From the NCBI RefSeq assembly GCF_000002995.4, contig NW_025062479.1, positions 4,866,221 through 4,930,220 on the forward strand: 64,000 bases of DNA, written 5' to 3'. The DNA is from Brugia malayi (lineage: Eukaryota; Nematoda; Chromadorea; Rhabditida; Onchocercidae). Position 1 is the stretch's first letter. Every line of letters starts with the position of its first letter. Made by a program: the position numbers and the translations under genes. Positions 25,901 through 37,313 of the stretch are shown here, one piece after another. The notes beneath the pieces were generated by a model. That model was not told the DNA's origin, searched no databases, and saw nothing but the letters and a program-made list of their open reading frames with translations.

Positions 25901-28317
25901 TGTTTGTATTTCAGATATATCAAATATAAGACAGGCAGAGGTTAAGAATAACTGACACTAGTTAGGCGGAACCAGTTTTCATATCTATATTTGTTGTTTT
26001 GTAATTTCAATTTTTTTTTTTTTTGGTTTAGTTGGAAAACTGGACATTAGAAATTTTAAAAGGGCTAGGTATCAAGATTGGTTAAAAAAGTAGCTGACTG
26101 GTGTTCCTAGAACGAATTTAGAAGGTCGTGTTTTCATGACATCATTTTTAGAATTATTAGGTTTTGATATAGTTTTTAACTCTTTTTCTGAAAAATGCTG
26201 TGGGATTAAACTTCTTCTGTTTTAAATCCTGAGTTGTAAAAATTAAGGGTTCAGTTTATTGTTAGGTGAATTTAGATCTCGGTTGTCAGAATGGATTTCA
26301 TCTAGCCAAAGTGTTATGCCGCTTACGGCCACTACGTGCGCTTCAATAGAGAAAATGTTTTTAAATGTTAGTTGCTTTTCATATTTTTTAGCATTGTTGA
26401 TTGTCAATTACATGACCTTTTAATAGATGGAACAGATTTGGTAATTACTGTCATCACGTGGCATAGTCTCACTTTTTAATTTTTCTGAGTGTAGTTGGTA
26501 TTTCTGTGGAAGACAGTATTTGACACTACGGTAGCCGTGAGCTATGTGGAACGTGAGGCATTTCGTTTGTTGTACTGTTTCTCTTAATCACGCAGCCTTA
26601 ATTTACGGGATAGCTTCATTAAATCTAGATTATTTGGAGTTTTTCTGATATTTTACTGTTCCTTACGAGAATTTTCCATTATTTTTTTTTTTTTCACATC
26701 ATTTCAAATTACTAAAATTTTGATGCTTTTATAGACTAAGGAGAAAGTGGATGTGAACAATACGAAAGCGTTACCGAACAACCATAGTTCACAGTCGGTA
26801 AAGGACACTACACCATGTGATTGGCAACGGGCGCTAGGAATTTGTGGAAAAGTTGACAGCTTGACAACAAAGAATGCGACGACAGATTTCCCTACACCAT
26901 TGTTTAGTTCGCAAACTAGAATGTTGCCGAAGAGTACACGTCTTAGTGTACATAGTGATGATGATTTAGGTTGCTTTTTCACTTTATTTCTAGGAAATCC
27001 TTTAGCTGTTCTTTGGGAATTCGTTTTATTAATACGGCTGTATTTGTAGCAATATTTTATAACTAGCGATATTAGAAAGTTAAGCATCAAATACATTTCG
27101 CCGTAATTTGGATAGACGAACTAAAAATCACTACTAAATGAGTTTAGTATCAGATTCGTTAAGATGCGATTTAAAATAAGGAGGTTTAAGGCTTTGATCC
27201 TATTTCGGAGTCCGCGAAAGGTCTAGCAGATTTGTTGGAGGAAGAAAAAACGATTTTGCCGCAGTGCTCAACACAGAAGTAACAATTGTTGTTTTTCCAT
27301 ATTCGTGTTTTCTCTATCTGCTTCGTAAATTTCGTATATAAATATCTTTGTTATTTTTTTAAATGGTCTGTGGTTTTTTTATGTTCCATCGTTATTAGTA
27401 GTTTGCGAATTTGAAAAATTTTTTTAGTGTTAGTGGAATGACGTCTGTATCGTCGTCACTGATGTCACTGGGTCTGCAATGTGGTTGGCCCTCGATGGGT
27501 ATTTCGAATGGTGCTTCTCCAATGTCGATGAAAAATGCACTTGGAACAGATGTTGATTTAACAACGGCAACGAACAGTTACGTCAATGTCGATTTTTCAC
27601 AGCCATTAAAACTTTCCTCACAGACCGCCCAGACATTCAACCAGCAGCTGACATCAGTATTTTACACTAATCAGTACTCGCCACATGCGTATTTCCCACC
27701 TTCAAAACCGCAGATGATTCGAGTGAATAATTTCGTAAATCCACCCACTAATTTGGCTTTCAATTCAGCACAACAACAGCGATGCCCCTCCTTCAGCAGT
27801 AATACACAGTATCAGTCAAACGTTTCTTTGACTACAACAAATCAGATTGATGGTGCTAAGCTTCACGAGTGGCAAGAAGGTTTTCGGGCGCTGCTACCGA
27901 ATGTAAATGTTCGTTTCGTACCCGATCTTAATACTGCAGGTTTGTCACTTTTGCATTTGCAGAACCAGGTGCACTTTTTGAGTCGGTATTCATGTACAAG
28001 GAATTTCTTATTGTTAACATTGCATGTCTACGGGTTTACTTAATCGGAGGAGCGGTTATTTTTAAGCTTAAAATTAAGTAGGTAAAATTATTGCAGGTTA
28101 CTCACCTAGTCGGACATCACCCATGGAAATGCAACACACTAGCAGTCAATTTCCTTCATCCATAAATTATGATCAAACAATGCCAATGTCAGCACAGCTT
28201 TTGAATTCAATGGCATCACCTGCTCCTCCACCGGTACCATCCATAAATTCCTACTCACATCCATCACAACAATGGATGATGCCACCGCCTGGTTTTTCAT
28301 ACGTTTCCAAGCGATGA
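22993..28317 (+). CDS. CNOT4: CCR4-NOT subunit 4, RING E3 ubiquitin ligase
   Basis: Fourteen in-phase exons: 22993-23022, 23391-23459, 23650-23852, 23909-24017, 24107-24208, 24342-24443, 24702-24874, 25079-25207, 25403-25481, 25722-25841, 26735-26969, 27191-27278, 27428-27939 and 28097-28317, giving 723 residues. Residues 11-53 form the C4C4 RING of NOT4 (CPLCMEALEIDDINFYPCKC, then ICRFCWHRL and GLCPACR). A coiled Lys/Gln helix and the RRM follow (VLQKNLVYVVGLS, PEYFGKYGRILK, TAYVTYARYEDALRAIQ). Residues about 190-212 are the CCCH finger (KYCTNFLRSQPCYKPECMYL), split by intron 6. The region DDDLGFDPISESAKGLADLL matches a conserved human CNOT4 segment. The C-terminus is Ser/Pro/Gln/Asn-rich. 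NOT4 ubiquitylates ribosomal and other proteins during co-translational quality control; C. elegans calls it ntl-4. The acidic low-complexity exons 9-10 are the least certain. Confidence 0.97.
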
Positions 28318-30145
28318 AATAAAATGAATCTAGTTGTATTTTAGTTATCGCTTATGATTTGTATTTCTATGGAGAATTTTTTTTTTCTACTAGATTGCTT
28401 TTCTTTATGGTATCCCGTTTTTTTTGTGCTTCACCGAGGTCTTGAAAGCATAATGTATAGCAGCTACTAAATTTCAAAGTGCAATTTGAAACAGAGGTTC
28501 GACTGCTTTTGTCGATTGAAAGTGTTGTAGTGCATGGTCCTACATCTTTTTACCCTATCGGGGCTTTGTGTTAATTTTCTCATCATTAAAACTATGGTCG
28601 GCCACTCGTCTCTTGCCATCGTTTGGATGTTACTATTTGTATGGTATGTTGGTTCGTCATCGAAATTATTTATCTTTATTTTGCAGAGAACTTGTGATTT
28701 CCTGTACTGTGATAAAGTTTACTGTTGTGCAAAATATAAAAGAAATCAAATTTAGTGTGCTCAAGTGCTTGTATTATTTGTTCACCTCCTCAGATCAAGC
28801 ATGTTTTATTCTTACCGGAAGTGTTGTAATGTATAACATTTTTTCTTCCAACCTGTCTCGCGTGGATGATGTAGCGAGCAGGCTACATTATCTCTGAATA
28901 GTTTGTGTTCCAAAAGTTTCTACCGTTAGTAAAATCTTCAGCATTCACTGCTGTTCTTTCTTTACATCCTAATCTTTGAATAGGTTATTTACTGCGAGAG
29001 TTGTGGGTGAATTTCGAAAAGGAACTGCAACTCTCGGCTGCGCTATTTTCGTTCCGTTCCCCGAGCTTTATTTTTAGTAAATATGTCATTTATGAAAATT
29101 GTGATTTGGGGATTCACCCGACTGCCAAGATTAAACAAGTTGCCAGTTGTTCCGTATTGCTTCGAAAGCGGAAACTTATTAGTGAAGGAGCAGTTTAGTA
29201 AGTGGCTAGAGTAGTATTTCTTGTGAATTAAGTTGGGGAATTTGGCATGCTGAGGTAAATAAGACCCAGAATCTTCATTCGAAGTTCTGAATGAAATTTT
29301 AGGATGTTTGACCGGTTTCCTTGAGTCCTTGTTAGTAATAGTATGCGGTTGACTTATTCAAATTGCCAGAACGACTTCAGTATCAGAAGTGAATAAAGGC
29401 AGCAGTAAGAGAAGTTTGGAGTTTTGTTGATTTACAGAGTATAAATCGTCGTTATAATGATCATGATACAGCAATAACTCTTATATAGAGTTGACATTCC
29501 TAAACTATACTAAGTTAATTAACTGTATAAAATTCCAAAAAAGAAATATAATTAACAGTCATTGTCGCGAAGCTCGAAATAATTTATAATAAAATTGTGC
29601 TACAAATATTTTTCACGCAAGTGGGTTACCGCGTAAATAATTTAGTACATGTTACAGTGTCGAATATGACGAATCATTTACCTAATTTTTCATTCTTTTT
29701 GATTACCATGCTCATCTTTAATGGTTAAATTATCGGAAACCAATACACATGCCAATGTTTTCGATCTCATAACCAGTCGTGTTTCAATCGTTAAGCTGTA
29801 ATCAGATCTTTCTTTACAGTCTTTATCAGAATGTAAACCAGTTCTACTCTATATATTTATATAATTTATTTGGGAAGTCAGAAGAGGACTAGAGAGGGGC
29901 ATTATTTCTCGATGTCAATCTTCACTTCTTATCCTATTATACTTGCTAATAAAAATTATCTCCAAATGTTTCAATGTTATTCTACACTACTGCCATCTAT
30001 ATTCAAGCGAATCCCTCCCGGACCAACAATTAAAGAAAATCCCATCAGTAATCGACTCTTAATTGACAAATCACAATTGCCCTATGACGTCTAGCCTTTC
30101 CTCCAAACCAGAGCTCTCTCAAAACAAAAACGAAATTCACAACAA
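28318..30145. other. Convergent intergenic between CNOT4 and MRPS24
   Basis: About 1.8 kb. It should carry the CNOT4 3' UTR on the left and the MRPS24 3' UTR on the right. An AATAAA overlaps the first bases after the CNOT4 stop (28318-28323), which is very close for a used signal. Open frames are short and unlike known proteins. No RNA gene or repeat stood out. Confidence 0.5.
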
Positions 30146-31040
30146 TCATATGTAATTATAAGCTAAGGCTTTTTCGTCAGCCACGAATTGGATCTCCAAT
30201 TTAATCGGTTGTTTGAGTAAGATTGAGAGAAATTCTTCAGCGAATCCAAACATCCAATATATTTCACGGATATTCAATCTATTCCGGTAATGGAAAAACC
30301 CCGCTACACGAATACAGTTTCCTTGCCGTTTGATAACCAACTGAAAAAGTTATATAAATTTCTTAAATAGTAGCTATATGCTGACACAAGCTCATATGCT
30401 GAACTAATCAGAAATTTAAACTACACTTAAAAGTGACGAAACCGACCTCACTTCCATCAACGGTTATGTAGTCTGGGAAAAAACTACGTACGAAGCGACG
30501 AATGATCTCATCTTGTGCTATCTGAAACAACTTTAGTCTTGAATGCTATAGTTTTGAATATCGAAATGACTAAGTTAAAATCAAATAATCAGCAATTATC
30601 ACGTCCTTTTGACTACTTTTTCCAATATAAATCAATTTCTCGCATCTGTAGAAAGGTATCTGTAGACCAACAGACATCTCATCATTAAAACACAGCATAC
30701 CACGATAGGTTGACGCTGCCGAAACGTTTCCAAATTTTGTGAATGCCACGTTAACCATGATTTTTTAACTCCAATATGATGGGGTCGGTGAGCCATTTCA
30801 TATGTAATCATCTGCTTTCGTCCACTTGTTGTCTGAAAGATAATTATCTTGATTATCACTAATACAAACATAACCAGTTAAGGATTTTCTGAATGGCAAT
30901 ATACTACTGTTCTTCTGTAACAACGGCACTGTCCCTGGCTTAATACAACAACAAAGATACCCTATATTTTCCAGCGGTATTCTTTTGAAGTGGATACGAT
31001 GTCGACATGAACCTTTCAAGCTTAACAGTGCTCTCGACAT
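30146..31040 (-). CDS. MRPS24: Mitochondrial small ribosomal subunit protein MRPS24 (uS3m)
   Basis: Four minus-strand exons, 30870-31040, 30701-30832, 30447-30521 and 30146-30340, give 190 residues (human MRPS24 is 167). The first about 57 residues are basic and lack acidic residues at the tip (MSRALLSLKGSCRHRIHFKR), as expected for a mitochondrial presequence. The mature part reads ITYEMAHRPHHIGVKKSWLT (human [20 protein letters not shown]), then LVIKRQGNCIRVAGFF (human LVLKRRGNQLEICAVV) and ends LEIQFVADEKALAYNYI. It is a structural protein of the mitochondrial 28S subunit head. The exon 1 donor (TAT|GTTTGT) was chosen because it is the in-phase option that keeps the presequence; an earlier donor is possible and would shorten it. 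The gene is divergent from the ZC3HC1-like gene. Confidence 0.9.
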
Positions 31041-31321
31041 TTCGAAGTGAACTCCTTGTCATGCAGATCAGAATCATATCGTTCCAAGTTCGTCTGCAAC
31101 CTACAAACTTCAAACAAAACGAAATGATGAATGAACATACAAGCGCTACCAGATGTTAAATAGATACACTAACATGGTCATATGATCGTGGTGTCATTTA
31201 CCAGCTCTCTTCTACATTGTATTCTGGTACTGATTGGTGATGGTTGATTTGCTTGCTGTTGGACAATGTCGCTTGGTTAACGGGGATGTTTGTCGTAAAG
31301 CCGAATGTTAGTGTCAACTGA
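31041..31321. promoter_or_regulatory. Divergent promoter region of MRPS24 and ZC3HC1-like genes
   Basis: The start codons of MRPS24 (31040, minus) and the ZC3HC1-like gene (31322, plus) are 281 bases apart, head to head. Both leaders and any promoter elements must fit here or nearby, so shared control is likely. No TATA box or other clear motif was assigned. Confidence 0.5.
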
Positions 31322-33635
31322 ATGAATATGAAGGAGGAAGATGAGCTAACTCGATTAAAACGGAATGCTTCGAAACTTCTTCAGCAAGCTCATGAAAAAA
31401 CACACGCTCGGCAACGCCAGTATGTCTGGTTTATTTGTGAACTTCTTTCAAGTTGTTGAGAGGGCTGGTAGTATACTTACGGTAGATGGTGGTTAATTAT
31501 ACATTTTTATCAAGGATGAATGTAAAAAGAAAAAACAAGCCTTTTCCCGGCGTATATGTGAGTTTACTTTAGAGCTTTTTTTTTTTTCAGATCACCTACG
31601 AATGGAAGATGCCGATCAGCATGTGATCAGCTGGATGCACGCGTCAGAAGACGATTGAACTCTTTCACTGTATGCTAAAAGTTAATTTTTTATAAAATGA
31701 CACGGATTATGATTCGAATGGTTCATGAGATTGAACTAAAACTTTGTCTTGTGCATTATAACATGATGTTTTTGTCCAAGACATGTTATGGTGTGTAACT
31801 CAACTCACTGTAGAGACGACGTAAGGCTTTCCATTCATAACGTAGTTAATTCCTGCGCTAAAACTAACCCCATTTTCAGGCAATGAGGTGGGCTGGGAAA
31901 CCAAGGAAGTTGTCGCCTCTGCTGTTTGCATCACATGGATGGGTTTGTGTATCCCCAGAGATGGTGCGGTGTGAGGCCTGTGGTCAATATATGAGTGTTA
32001 TGATACCCTCACTGTTGCATGCTGATGTTACTGTTTATCAAAAATCAGTCAGGTCCTTCTTTACATTTGCAAACTTTCTTTATACTCATAAAGGAAGTTA
32101 AGCTTCTGTAGATTTGTGTATTCGTCTTTCACAAAGCTTATCTCCTTGAACTATCCGTTTTATTCGTCTCTCGAATATATTCATGTTTATCTTATTATTT
32201 CCTCGAACAATTAAGACGTCGCGTTTTTATCAATAATGTTTGAAATTTGTTAAATCCAGTCACTATAAAATCACTAAAGCATATAAAAAATATGAAATTG
32301 AATATGTTTTAGAATGCTCGTTTCCATGATTACCATGAAACATTATGTTACATGTCCATATAGATATACTTCTTCCGGTACGGACGATGCCATACCACTT
32401 AACGCTCTTTGCAAAGACGTTGTTAATCACAGGTAATAACTGTTTTGTTGATGAATTCAAATGACTGTGATGAAAGGAAGAATGAAATTTTACACTCTAA
32501 GTTAAAAATCCCAGCGATATCTTTATGGTGTAAAAATTAGTATAACTGAAAGTACAGTTTCGTGCCGTTAATTTTTAACTAGACCATGAGAGGACTCCAC
32601 TGATGGCTTATGAATGAACTTCTTTAATATTTCACATGCAAAATGTGGTCCCTTCATCACTACTATTTGACACCCTTTGACTTATGGAATCAAGATTTTT
32701 TCCTTGTTGCTGACGGGCATTCAGAAACTCAACACGAAGGTGATGGAACGAGTGGTCTTGGGAGTATATTACTTTACAACCACATAAATTTATACTATCA
32801 ACATTAATTATATAACTAGCACGAACCGTTCATTCCAGGTGTGAGATCATGAAGAAGCTTAATCTTGAGCAAATTAAAGTGGATGTCCCCGAAATCCCAT
32901 CAACTGTGGTTCTTGAAACCACTGTACAAAAATGCAAAGCACTGATTTGCTTTGGCTGGCAAAAAAGGTTCGTTTTTCTCTTTGTTAAAAGTGTAATAAC
33001 TTGATCGTTTGGTGGTAACGCAAGCACGTAAAAAAAAATCACATTTATCAATATTTTTAAAAAAGATTTGTGGTACTAGTTTTAAAAGTTTTGTACAATC
33101 CAGAGATCAATTATCTGGTCATCTAAACATATGTTTCAGCGTGTTTAAACACAACCGTTGCCATTTCCAAGTTGTTGGAAGTTTTGGCCTGCTTTCGGGA
33201 CAGTAAAAGTCTAAATTATATTTGAAATGTTTCGAGTTCCAAGAAGAAATCACTGCATTTCATCTCTATTGCAGCAAGTATTTGGACGATACTGTAGTTT
33301 GTAAATTCTGTAATAGGACAGTGGGATTATGGCTTTTAAGAGGACACTCTTTTGACGTTGAGAAACAGCATCATAACTGGTGTATTTTTGCATCAGATAC
33401 AAGCCGACACACAGATGGATGGCAGTGCCGTCATTTTGTACTCCAATGCATCAACAGCTCAAAGGCGAGTCAACTGTCAAATCTCCATAATATATTTCAA
33501 AATATCTTCTGCAGGTCATCCAGAAACCACCATTTAGAACAAAAAAATTTTAGGACCTCCCTATCACGAACTGGGCCGCCAAAGCAGAAGTTTGGAAATC
33601 AGCTCTTATGCCGAAAAATATATCGTCTCTCATAA
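31322..33635 (+). CDS. ZC3HC1: C3HC zinc-finger protein, ZC3HC1/NIPA-like
   Basis: Seven exons: 31322-31419, 31591-31669, 31880-32052, 32313-32432, 32839-32967, 33275-33514 and 33554-33635, giving 306 residues. The C3HC domain starts MRWAGKPRKLSPLLFASHGW (human FSSLKWAGKPFELSPLVCAKYGW), has its first Cys pair in MVRCEACGQYM and continues to HYVTC in exon 4, the H-x3-C pair of the finger. A second zinc-finger-like unit begins VVCKFCNRTVGLW, continues HHNWCIF and ends DGWQCRHFVLQ, as in the C-terminal NIPA/Rsm1-type domain. Human ZC3HC1 sits at the nuclear basket with TPR and was described as an SCF F-box-like factor for cyclin B1. The last intron (33515-33553) is only 39 bases and in frame without a stop, so a 319-residue form is possible. 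The extreme C-terminus is the weakest part of the model. Confidence 0.88.
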
Positions 33636-34181
33636 GAGAAAGAAGTGCATAAGCTTCTTTGCGACAAGGAAGCTCATCAATTCCATGAAGAAATTCTATT
33701 TCCCAATCTTTTTATACTCTTGTTTTCTTTAAATTAATTCGCTAAAAATTGTTATTTCTATATTTTAATGCATTAATCAAAGTGGTCTTTTGTTCACCAG
33801 TAACTGGTTAATGGTATTACATGTACAAGTAAAAACACAAACCACATGTAATTTGGTAAGCTGTCTAATGAGTCGACCCTGCAGAGTCATACAGTTATAG
33901 TGCACATGGAATTATTTACAAATAGTTTCTAGCTCTGAAAACAAAACCTGAAGGCTTAAGCACACAAAACATGTTCAAAAATATTTTACATCTGAGAATA
34001 GGCACCACTCGCTGAAGTTGAAATAGCAGAACGTGTCTATATTTACAATATGTAAAGGATTGTAAGGCTAACTTTTGCAAATATAACATGAATATGTGGT
34101 CCTATCTCAGAATTATGAAAATGCATGCTTTGCCTTCGGGAATAAATGCTCTTCAACTTTCAGAGAGTTTCCAGGATTAAT
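33636..34181. other. Convergent 3' intergenic, ZC3HC1-like and CTTNBP2NL-like
   Basis: About 550 bases between two converging stop codons, expected to hold both 3' UTRs. No coding exon, RNA gene or strong repeat was seen. Confidence 0.5.
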
Positions 34182-37100
34182 TTATGTGCCGTTCCTGCCG
34201 TTTCGCGTTGTTACACCGAGAGCTTTGAAAATTGTACTACGTCTGGCACTTACAGGAGGTTTCGATGGAACAGGTTTACGTGTTTGTGATCCAACAATAA
34301 CCCCGTTTTTGCCATTTCGTGGCAAAGAGGCGCTTCGCTTACCTGAAATCCGGCGTTTATATGTCGTGCAAGTAACAACTCCTTGGAAACGAGATTCTTG
34401 ACATCACGGAAATTCAAATCCATTCATAATTTTGTGTAGAAAGTGCTGTTTCACTCGATTTATAACTAAGATTGAACTTACGCACCTGTGTTCATCGATT
34501 CGATCACTACACCCAAATGCTCAATTTCAGGTTCAGCCGAGTATGTATTTTTCACTTTTTCGGACGAATCTGATAAGTTTGACATTCCTTCGCGATCATG
34601 CAGTGATGAATGATTATCATTGCCGCGCAGTGTTATCGGATGTAAAGTTGTCGTAGAATGTTGTCCTTTCCTTAAAACGAATAATGAATATTAACTATGG
34701 AGAGATTTGAGATTTGCGACAAAAATAAAAGAATATGAAACTAAAAGGAGTTCTCTTTAATCTATTTTGCCAACATATTTAAGGAGATAAAGTGTATTCG
34801 GAAAAAAGCTAACTTTGCCGAAGAAAGTGGAACAATTGATGAGGCTAATAGAGAACATGGAAGAGGAACACGACTCTGAAAAATCCGGTTACTTGCTGGA
34901 AAAGTCGAAGAAGTGGTAAGTCGGGGTCGTACTGGGTGCCTCAAATCGCTGACTGCTGGCAGTGAGTCTGATGCTGGGTTTTTGGACGGTGGCAGAACAT
35001 TTGAAACACTTTTATTTGCTACAACCACAGAGCCGTCATCGGAAAATCGTAACTGAAGAAAGATAAGTAGCAGACTTCTATGAAGGCAGTTTTCCTGGCA
35101 TTTGATCGAAGGATATAGTCTGAGGCCAAGGCCTCAATTCGCATCCCAGACTCTCACTATGTGGGTCTCGAGACAGTGAGATCTCTTCCTTGTTCAGATA
35201 AGATAATATAGGTTTTAATATAGGAGTGAAGGTTGTACTAATTATAAATTATGTCCCAATACCAATAAAAGTAATCACTGTGGAACAAAATCGATTTAAA
35301 TTTGCCATTTCACAAGACAAATATTAAAATTTTAGGAAAGAAAATGTATTTTGAAGCTGAAATCTAGTACGAAATTGTCTTAAATTTATAATTTTGTCAG
35401 AAACTGTAATAAATGCTCACGTTATTTGCATAAGTTCGCGTGTTAGCAAGTATATTGGTACGCATGAAGGACAAATCCTCCTCTTGATTTCTTACAACCT
35501 GAAAACCTACCAAATGTGAATCGGATAAATTCTTAATCCATCACCGGGAATTACTTAGAAAGTATAAGGTGACCTCTTTGAGAGACTGCACTTCGGAAAG
35601 AGCTGTATCCAATGCTGTACGCAGTTGGTCCCTTTCTGAGCGTAGGGCAGTTACTTCCTTTCGCATCTCTGCAAGCAATGCTGTTTCTTGAGCATAGGAC
35701 GAACCTGCAAACATATGCGATACTAGGGATACAAAGAAATAAAGTCTCATTTCGTGAATTTATATTATTATTATTATTAGAAAACACAATTACCACGGCC
35801 ATTTTGAACTTTCAACTCATGCACTTCAAACAACATTTGCTTTCTTTCATTTACCAAGAACAACACCATCGACTTGTGACGTTCCTGTTCATCCCTCAAT
35901 TTTCTCTCCAATTTTTCCACTTCCTTATGAGCTTTCTCACCTTCTTTTTGCTCATATTCCAGCTTAAAAAAACTTCTGGTACTTATTACATCAAACGAAG
36001 CACGATTAAATTTAGATTTTGTCAAACGGGATATACTTAGAAAACATAAGGTTGTCTATATATCTAATCTAATTACTTCAATCCAGAAAGGAACACACAA
36101 GAAACTCTGAAATTGTTCAGCATATAGCTGCCTGGAAGCATGACCTATGTAACAGGCACTTGAAATTACTGTATATTAAAATAATTTCATTTTTACTTTT
36201 CTTGACTTACTCGGCAAGAAAAAACATAATTAGGAAGGAAAAAATAAAGAACTGGTCTCATTCGAACAAAGAAGAGAATACTTCTGCACTTGTAAAACGC
36301 ACCTGCTGACGAAGACGAGTTCGTTCATTTTCAAGAAGAACACAAAGATCATCGCCCTGTGCTGCATCTGCTGCGGAACGCTGCTTTTCCTCATCTAACT
36401 CTCGCAGAATACGTGCATGCCGCCTCTCTGTAGCTGCTAAAATCTAAAACAACGATGCTTTAATGCTTGGAAAAATACCATTAAAAGACAACAAAAAAAT
36501 TAGAGACATAAGTTATACTGATATTATCACTGTTCTTGATTCACTAACTTTCCATTCTGTATGAATCCTTTTTCTACGCTTCTGTAAAATTTGATTCCAA
36601 AGTTTAACTCCTTCAAATCCAATAGCAATTGGGTGAGTTTTTGGTAGACTAAGCTGAGCTTTCCTTGTGACTTGTGTTATCATTATCATAAAGAGAAGGA
36701 CTACCTACCACAACTGTTAGAAATACTGTTTATCAGTAGAGAAAGTTGCATTGATATATTTCTAACTGTTTTGTCCTAATTCTTTTTACAAAAACAGGTT
36801 TCCCCGTAAAAAAGAAACTTTATTAAATGAACATTAATAACAGTAGTACATTTACTGAATGACATTGCCATTTTTAACTTTAAAACTGACCTGTTTCGAG
36901 TGATTATGACAGCGCCGTTGCACAGTAATTAAGCGTTCCAGCTGCATTAGCTGGGTTTCATACATATGTCCAATTGCAGATTCATCAACTTCATTTCCCT
37001 CAACCACAAAACCGGAATCACGCTGCAAGGCTTTGATTGGATCATTGCCGGCAAGTTGTCCATATTTGGCTTCATGTAACAATTGCTTCGCTTTTTCTGA

Positions 37101-37313
37101 CTGAAGTTTTTAAAACTAGTGGTATTCTAGCACCAACAAATATTCAAAGGATCAATAATTATGGAAATCAAGTAATGAAAGAAATTTCACCTTCAAAGTA
37201 GCTATTACAATATCACGGGCCTGGATTTCACCTTCGCAATAGGCTAAAAGCCTTAAGAGTTCTTCAGTCGAAAAGTTTTTTTGAGTAGACTGTACTATTA
37301 ACTCGTCATCCAT
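34182..37313 (-). CDS. CTTNBP2NL: Cortactin-binding protein 2 N-terminal-like coiled-coil protein
   Basis: Nine minus-strand exons: 37191-37313, 36891-37100, 36303-36443, 35794-35962, 35574-35704, 35421-35498, 34814-35052, 34486-34670 and 34182-34396, giving 496 residues. The N-terminus matches the CortBP2 N-terminal domain: STEELLRLLAYCEGEIQARD (human KPELLTLFSILEGELEARD), then KYGQLAGNDPIKALQRD (human RYGKYNISDPLMALQRD), AATERRHARILRELDEEKQR and LENERTRLRQQLEYE. Residues about 100-250 are heptad-rich coiled coil. The C-terminal part is low complexity and ends with a Pro/Lys motif (SQTRKPVPSKPP) and a basic tail. Vertebrate CTTNBP2 and CTTNBP2NL bind striatin/PP2A (STRIPAK) complexes and cortactin, so a cortical cytoskeleton role is inferred. 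There are no ankyrin repeats, which makes it closer to CTTNBP2NL than to CTTNBP2. Confidence 0.86.

Noticed and set aside
34096..34656. Plus-strand open frames of 74-101 codons
   Set aside because: They are antisense shadows of the last CTTNBP2NL-like exons, which join in phase on the minus strand.
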